Shown piece by piece: positions 6,959 through 10,568 of a DNA stretch of 10,568 nt. Under the pieces are notes generated by a model. The model was not told the DNA's origin. It searched no databases and saw only the letters and a program-made list of their open reading frames with translations. The stretch spans positions 1 to 10,568 of the forward strand of contig CABUDB010000037.1 of assembly GCA_902490245.1 (NCBI GenBank). The letters run 5' to 3'. Position numbers and translations under genes: made by a program. Origin of the DNA: an uncultured Collinsella sp. GTDB taxonomy: Bacteria > Actinomycetota > Coriobacteriia > Coriobacteriales > Coriobacteriaceae. Numbering within the stretch: position 1 is the stretch's first letter; each line of letters opens with the position of its first letter.

Positions 6959-7966
6959 ATGAATGTTGCGCTGATTGGCTCCGGCTCCTGGGGAACTGCC
7001 GTCGCCGGCCTTGCCGCCGCTCGAGCCGAGCGCGTGACCATGTGGGCCCATAGCGAGCAGACGGCCGCCGGCATCAATGGCGAGCATCGCAACCCCCGGT
7101 ATCTGGTGGGATATGAGCTGCCCGGTAACGTCGTCGCCACGACGGATCTGGCGCAGGCGCTCAACGGCACCGATGCCATCATCTTTGCCGTGCCCTCCAC
7201 GCACCTGCGCAGCGTATGCCACCAGGCGGCGCCGTTTATCGCGGACGAGACACCGGTTCTGTGCCTCACCAAGGGCATCGAGCCCGAGTCTGGTCTGCTC
7301 ATGAGCGAGGTCATCGCCAGCGAGATCGGCAACGAGACGCGCGTGGCGGCGCTCTCCGGCCCCAACCATGCCGAGGAGATCTGCCGCGGCGGGCTTTCTG
7401 CCGCCGTCATCGCCAGCAAAGATACGCAGGTAGGGGAGACCTTTAAGGAGCTGCTGCTGTCCACGGCCTTCCGCATCTACCTGTCGCAGGATATGACCGG
7501 TGTCGAGGTTTGCGGCGCTATGAAAAACGTCATCGCCATCGTGTGCGGCATTTCAGCCGGCTCCGGTGCGGGCGACAACACGCTTGCCCTTATCATGACG
7601 CGCGGCCTGGCCGAGATCAGCCGACTGGTGCACGCCCGCGGCGGGCAGGCCATAACGTGCATGGGACTCGCCGGCATGGGCGACCTCATCGCCACCTGTA
7701 CCTCCGAGCATTCGCGCAACCGCACCTTTGGCTACGAGTTTGCCCACGGCGTCTCGCTCGACGAGTACCAGGCACGTACGCATATGGTGGTCGAGGGCGC
7801 CGTCGCGGCCCGCAGCGTCAGCGAGCTCGCCCGTTCACTGGGCGTAGACATTCCACTCACCTTTGCCGTGGAGCAAACGCTCTACAACGGTGTTACTTTG
7901 GATAGGGCGCTCGAGATCCTTACCGACCGCGTACCCTCCCACGAGTTCTACGGACTCACCGACTAG
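6959..7966 (+). CDS. gpsA: NAD(P)H-dependent glycerol-3-phosphate dehydrogenase
   Basis: The 335-residue cytosolic enzyme reduces dihydroxyacetone phosphate to sn-glycerol 3-phosphate, the backbone for PlsY. The N-terminal Rossmann fold carries GSGSWGTA at 7-14. FAVPSTHLRS (76-85) and LTKGIE (103-108, Lys105) are typical nucleotide and substrate site segments. SGPNHAEE (133-140) is the family's SGP block. The C-terminal catalytic domain has CGAMKNV with the expected catalytic Lys189, then AGSGAGDNT (200-208) and GMGDLIATCTSEHSRNRTFG (239-258), including the phosphate-binding arginine region. The length is normal. The start at 6959 has GGAG at 6949-6952, overlapping the plsY stop region. It is 9 bases after plsY and 18 bases before rpe. 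Confidence 0.97.
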   Translation: MNVALIGSGSWGTAVAGLAAARAERVTMWAHSEQTAAGINGEHRNPRYLVGYELPGNVVATTDLAQALNGTDAIIFAVPSTHLRSVCHQAAPFIADETPVLCLTKGIEPESGLLMSEVIASEIGNETRVAALSGPNHAEEICRGGLSAAVIASKDTQVGETFKELLLSTAFRIYLSQDMTGVEVCGAMKNVIAIVCGISAGSGAGDNTLALIMTRGLAEISRLVHARGGQAITCMGLAGMGDLIATCTSEHSRNRTFGYEFAHGVSLDEYQARTHMVVEGAVAARSVSELARSLGVDIPLTFAVEQTLYNGVTLDRALEILTDRVPSHEFYGLTD

Positions 7967-7984
7967 TGCAGAAAGGCTACTACC

Positions 7985-8656
7985 ATGGGTTCCATTAAAA
8001 TCGCTCCGTCCGTCCTCTCAGCCGACATGGCCAACCTCAAGGGCGAGCTCGACAAGATCGCCGGCGCCGACTTCGTGCACTTTGACGTCATGGACGGTCA
8101 CTTTACCGGCAACCTCACCTTTGGCGTTGACATCCTCAAGGCCGTTAAGCGCTCCACCGACGTGCCGGTCGATGCGCACCTGATGGTGTCGAACCCCGAC
8201 GAGACGGTTGATTGGTACGCCGATGCCGGTGCCGATATGATCACCGTGCACTACGAGGCCTCCACGCACCTGCACCGCACGCTCACCCATCTGCAGCAGC
8301 GCGGCGTCAAGGCCGGCGTGGTGCTCAACCCCGCAACGCCCGTCTGCGTGCTCGAGAGCATCATCGACGTTGTCGACATGGTGCTGCTGATGAGCGTGAA
8401 CCCCGGCTTTGGCGGCCAGAGCTTTATCCCGGGCACCATCGCCAAACTCCACGAACTCAAGGCCATGTGCGAGCGCCACGGCGTGTCGCCCATGATCGAG
8501 GTCGACGGCGGCATTTCTTCCAAAAACATTGCCGAGGTTGTCAAGGCCGGTGCCAACGTGCTCGTGGCCGGCTCCGCCGTATTTAAGTCCGAAGATCCCG
8601 CCGCTGAAGTTGCGCTGCTGCAGAAGCTGGGCAACGAGGCTGCACAGGAGGCATAA
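7985..8656 (+). CDS. rpe: Ribulose-phosphate 3-epimerase
   Basis: The 223-residue TIM-barrel enzyme interconverts D-ribulose 5-phosphate and D-xylulose 5-phosphate in the pentose phosphate pathway. Metal and acid/base residues are in place: Ser9 and HFDVMDGH with His32 and Asp34, His65 in DAHLMV, and Asp174 in EVDGGIS. The phosphate-binding loop region MSVNPGFGGQSFIPG (136-150) and the C-terminal VAGSAVF are typical. These points favour Rpe over allulose-6-phosphate epimerase (AlsE), whose corresponding segments differ. One deviation: after DVMDGHF the family usually has VPN, while here it is TGN (Thr41-Gly42). AAAGG at 7972-7976 supports the start. No other pentose-pathway gene is nearby, so its place after gpsA looks like general housekeeping grouping. 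Confidence 0.95.
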   Translation: MGSIKIAPSVLSADMANLKGELDKIAGADFVHFDVMDGHFTGNLTFGVDILKAVKRSTDVPVDAHLMVSNPDETVDWYADAGADMITVHYEASTHLHRTLTHLQQRGVKAGVVLNPATPVCVLESIIDVVDMVLLMSVNPGFGGQSFIPGTIAKLHELKAMCERHGVSPMIEVDGGISSKNIAEVVKAGANVLVAGSAVFKSEDPAAEVALLQKLGNEAAQEA

Positions 8657-8662
8657 ACCCTT

Positions 8663-9841
8663 ATGACCGCAGGTCAAAACCGCATACCCGTGAATCTTGA
8701 CTATGCCGCCTCGACGCCCATGCGCGCCGAGGCGCTCCTTGCGCAGCGAGAGTACGACGACAGCGAGCTTGCGGGCGTCAACCCCAACTCACTGCACTCG
8801 CTTGGCCGCAAGGCCGCCGCACGCCTGGAAGTTGCCCGTCGCGAGATCGCCCGCAGTTTTGGCGCTCGCGTCCGCCCGTCCGAGATCGTCCTGACCAACG
8901 GCGGCACCGAGGCCAACCAGCTGGCGCTCCTCGGCCTTGCCGAGGGCGCCCGTCAGCACGACCGCAAGCGCATCCGCGTGATCGTATCTGCCATCGAGCA
9001 CGATTCGATTCTGGACAACCTGCCGCTGCTGCGCGCCGCCGGCTTTACCGTCGATCTGGTGCAGCCCTGCCGTGCGGGTTATATTGAGCCTACCGCGCTC
9101 ATCGAGCTGCTCGGCGACGACGTCGCGCTCGTGAGCATCATGGCAGCCAACAACGAGACCGGCGTGGTACAGCCCATCCGAGAGCTTGCCGCCGCCGCAC
9201 ATACTGCCGGTGCCTTGTTTCATACCGATGCCATCCAGGGCTACTTGCATATTCCGCTCGATGTCACCGAGCTGGGTGTCGATGCTATGACCGTTGCCGC
9301 GCACAAGATCGGCGGCCCTGTGGCGTCCGGCGCGCTCTACCTTAAGAACCGCACGCCGCTGCGTCCGCGCATCTTTGGCGGTGGACAGGAAGCCGGCCGT
9401 CGCGCCGGTACGCAGGATCTGCGCACGCAGCTGGCTTTTGCCGCCGCCGCCTCCGCACTGACGCCCAACGTGGCCCAGGAGCGCGAGACGCTGCAGGCCC
9501 TGTCCGATAAGCTCTACGCCACACTTACGGCCCATCCTCGCATTCACGCAACCATGGACGACTATGCGCAGGCCGATCGTCTGCCGGGTATGGTTTCGAT
9601 CTACGTCGACGGCATGGACTCCGAGGAGCTCATCATCAAGCTCGATGCCGCCGGTTTTGAGGTGTCGGCCGGATCAGCTTGCTCGAGCGGTAGCATGGAC
9701 CCGAGCCACGTGCTCAGCGCCATGGGCATTGGTCGCGAGCAGGCATTGGGGTCGCTGCGCATTTCCTTCGATGACCGCGTGAATCCGGGCGATCTGGACG
9801 ACTTTGCGCAGACGCTGCTCTCGATCGTAGGCGCCGCATGA
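8663..9841 (+). CDS. Cysteine desulfurase, group I (NifS/IscS type)
   Basis: The 392-residue PLP enzyme removes sulfur from L-cysteine to form alanine and an enzyme persulfide, used for Fe-S clusters and thiolated tRNA. The N-terminus NLDYAASTP fits the family. GGTEAN (80-85), IEHDS (111-115, His113 over the cofactor), NNETG (163-167), HTDAIQG (187-193, Asp189) and the Schiff-base Lys215 in AAHK are present. The persulfide cysteine is Cys340 in SAGSACSSGSMDPSHVL, the long mobile loop of group I enzymes. Just after Lys215 the usual GPKGxG reads GPVASG, a local deviation. GGGQEAGRRAGTQD (239-252) is close to the normal GGGQExGxRxGTxN but has Asp for Asn. AGGAGG at 8646-8651 lies 11 bases upstream, a long spacing. 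No scaffold (IscU/NifU) gene is visible here. The gene overlaps the next by ATGA. Confidence 0.95.
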   Translation: MTAGQNRIPVNLDYAASTPMRAEALLAQREYDDSELAGVNPNSLHSLGRKAAARLEVARREIARSFGARVRPSEIVLTNGGTEANQLALLGLAEGARQHDRKRIRVIVSAIEHDSILDNLPLLRAAGFTVDLVQPCRAGYIEPTALIELLGDDVALVSIMAANNETGVVQPIRELAAAAHTAGALFHTDAIQGYLHIPLDVTELGVDAMTVAAHKIGGPVASGALYLKNRTPLRPRIFGGGQEAGRRAGTQDLRTQLAFAAAASALTPNVAQERETLQALSDKLYATLTAHPRIHATMDDYAQADRLPGMVSIYVDGMDSEELIIKLDAAGFEVSAGSACSSGSMDPSHVLSAMGIGREQALGSLRISFDDRVNPGDLDDFAQTLLSIVGAA

Positions 9842-10568
9842 TCGTCTCCGAGCTTGAACATGCGCTGCTGGAGCGCTATCCCAAGGCAGACGCCGAGGGC
9901 TGGGATCATGTTGGGCTATCTGTAGGTGATCCCGCTGCCGAGATCCACGGTGTTGCCTGCGCGCTCGACGCGACCGAGGCCAACGTACGCCGCGCTCTCG
10001 AGGCCGGCGCCAACGTGCTGCTGACGCATCATCCCATCTATATCAAGGCACCCGAGGCCTTTTGTCCGGCCGATTCTAAGCGTCCCCAGTGCAGCGCTGC
10101 ACTGTACGAGGCGGCTCGTTGCGGCGTGAGCATTATCTCGCTTCACACCAACCTGGACCGCTCGCACGAAGCGCGCGTTCGCCTGAGTGAGTTGCTGGGC
10201 GCTGAGCCCATGAGCTCGCTGGAGCATGTGGACGAGCCTGTACTCACCGGTCTGGGCGCATTCACGACCCTCCACGACGCCTGCAACCTGCGCGATCTCG
10301 CCAACCGTGCCGCCACGGCCTTTGGCAGCGACCCGCGCGTATGGGGCGAAGCCGAGCGCCCGTGCCGCACCGTCGCCATCTTGGGCGGCTCCCTCGGCGA
10401 TTTTGGTGAGCTTGCCATCGCCGCCGGCGCAGATGTTATTGTGTCCGGAGAGGCCGGCTACCACGTGGCGCAGGACCTTGCCTTGCGCGGTCTGGGCGTC
10501 ATCCTGCTCGGCCACGACCGCTCCGAGGAGCCGTTCGTGGATATCTTGATGAACTCTGCAGTTGACGC
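9838..10568 (+). CDS. Nif3/DUF34 family metal-binding protein (3' end outside window)
   Basis: A frame opens at ATG 9838, overlapping the desulfurase stop as ATGA, and stays open for 243 codons to the window edge. Family motifs are clear: EGWDHVGLSVGD (20-31), the metal ligands THHPI (63-67, His64 and His65), SLHTNLD (101-107, His103 and Asp107), SGEAGYH, and GHDRSEE (225-231, His226 and Glu230). These residues form the two-metal site known from structures of the family. The spacing leaves no room for the PII-like domain inserted in longer Firmicutes homologues, so this is the short YbgI-like form, probably ending within a few tens of residues after the edge. Database names such as GTP cyclohydrolase I type 2 are weakly supported and the cellular role is not settled. 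Direct coupling to a cysteine desulfurase may hint at a metal or sulfur role, which is inference. Confidence 0.92.
   Translation, partial: MIVSELEHALLERYPKADAEGWDHVGLSVGDPAAEIHGVACALDATEANVRRALEAGANVLLTHHPIYIKAPEAFCPADSKRPQCSAALYEAARCGVSIISLHTNLDRSHEARVRLSELLGAEPMSSLEHVDEPVLTGLGAFTTLHDACNLRDLANRAATAFGSDPRVWGEAERPCRTVAILGGSLGDFGELAIAAGADVIVSGEAGYHVAQDLALRGLGVILLGHDRSEEPFVDILMNSAVD

Noticed and set aside
9916..10515. Antisense open frame at the right end
   Set aside because: The + strand here encodes the Nif3/DUF34 protein with all metal-binding motifs in place. That gene is easy to miss because it runs off the window edge.
1..10568. Search for CRISPR arrays, insertion sequences, tRNAs, toxin-antitoxin or defence genes
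   Set aside because: Coding density is near complete, every frame belongs to a recognisable housekeeping family, and no direct or inverted repeats of note were seen by eye.

Overview
The window is GC-rich chromosomal DNA with every gene on the + strand and essentially no spare sequence. The largest gap between genes is 66 bases, and several genes overlap or are separated by 2-10 bases. The gene order (end of a probable scpB, then rluB, cmk, plsC, ispH, a DUF512 radical SAM gene, der, plsY, gpsA) resembles the conserved housekeeping cluster of Coriobacteriia and, in part, of Clostridia. The GC-rich composition and strong Shine-Dalgarno sequences suggest a Coriobacteriia member such as Collinsella. 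That assignment is an inference from gene order and composition, not a database match.

Layout: (1) 1-138, the acidic C-terminal tail of a gene entering from the left, probably scpB (chromosome segregation). (2) 125-1096 RluB-type 23S rRNA pseudouridine synthase and 1163-1849 CMP kinase. (3) 1853-2581 PlsC-type acyltransferase, 2599-3483 IspH, and 3486-4928 a PDZ/radical SAM/DUF512 protein of unknown function. (4) 4939-6273 the double GTPase Der, then 6266-6949 PlsY and 6959-7966 GpsA. (5) 7985-8656 ribulose-phosphate 3-epimerase, 8663-9841 a group I cysteine desulfurase, and 9838 to the window end a Nif3/DUF34 metal-binding protein cut by the window edge.

How the genes fit together: GpsA makes sn-glycerol 3-phosphate, PlsY acylates it to lysophosphatidate, and PlsC acylates that to phosphatidate, so three consecutive steps of phospholipid synthesis are encoded here (PlsX, which makes the acyl-phosphate donor, is not in the window). 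RluB and Der both act on the large ribosomal subunit. CMP kinase feeds CTP/dCTP, which is also needed for CDP-diacylglycerol. IspH (last step of the MEP isoprenoid route) and the radical SAM enzyme both need [4Fe-4S] clusters, and the cysteine desulfurase can supply the sulfur. Spacing and coupling suggest one or a few long polycistronic transcripts. I see no convincing promoter or rho-independent terminator inside the window.

No mobile element, CRISPR array, RNA gene or defence system is visible. The most interesting items are the uncharacterised DUF512 radical SAM gene fixed between ispH and der, and departures from family consensus in conserved motifs: HX4E instead of HX4D in the acyltransferase, an altered loop after the PLP lysine in the desulfurase, and an altered signature in the epimerase.
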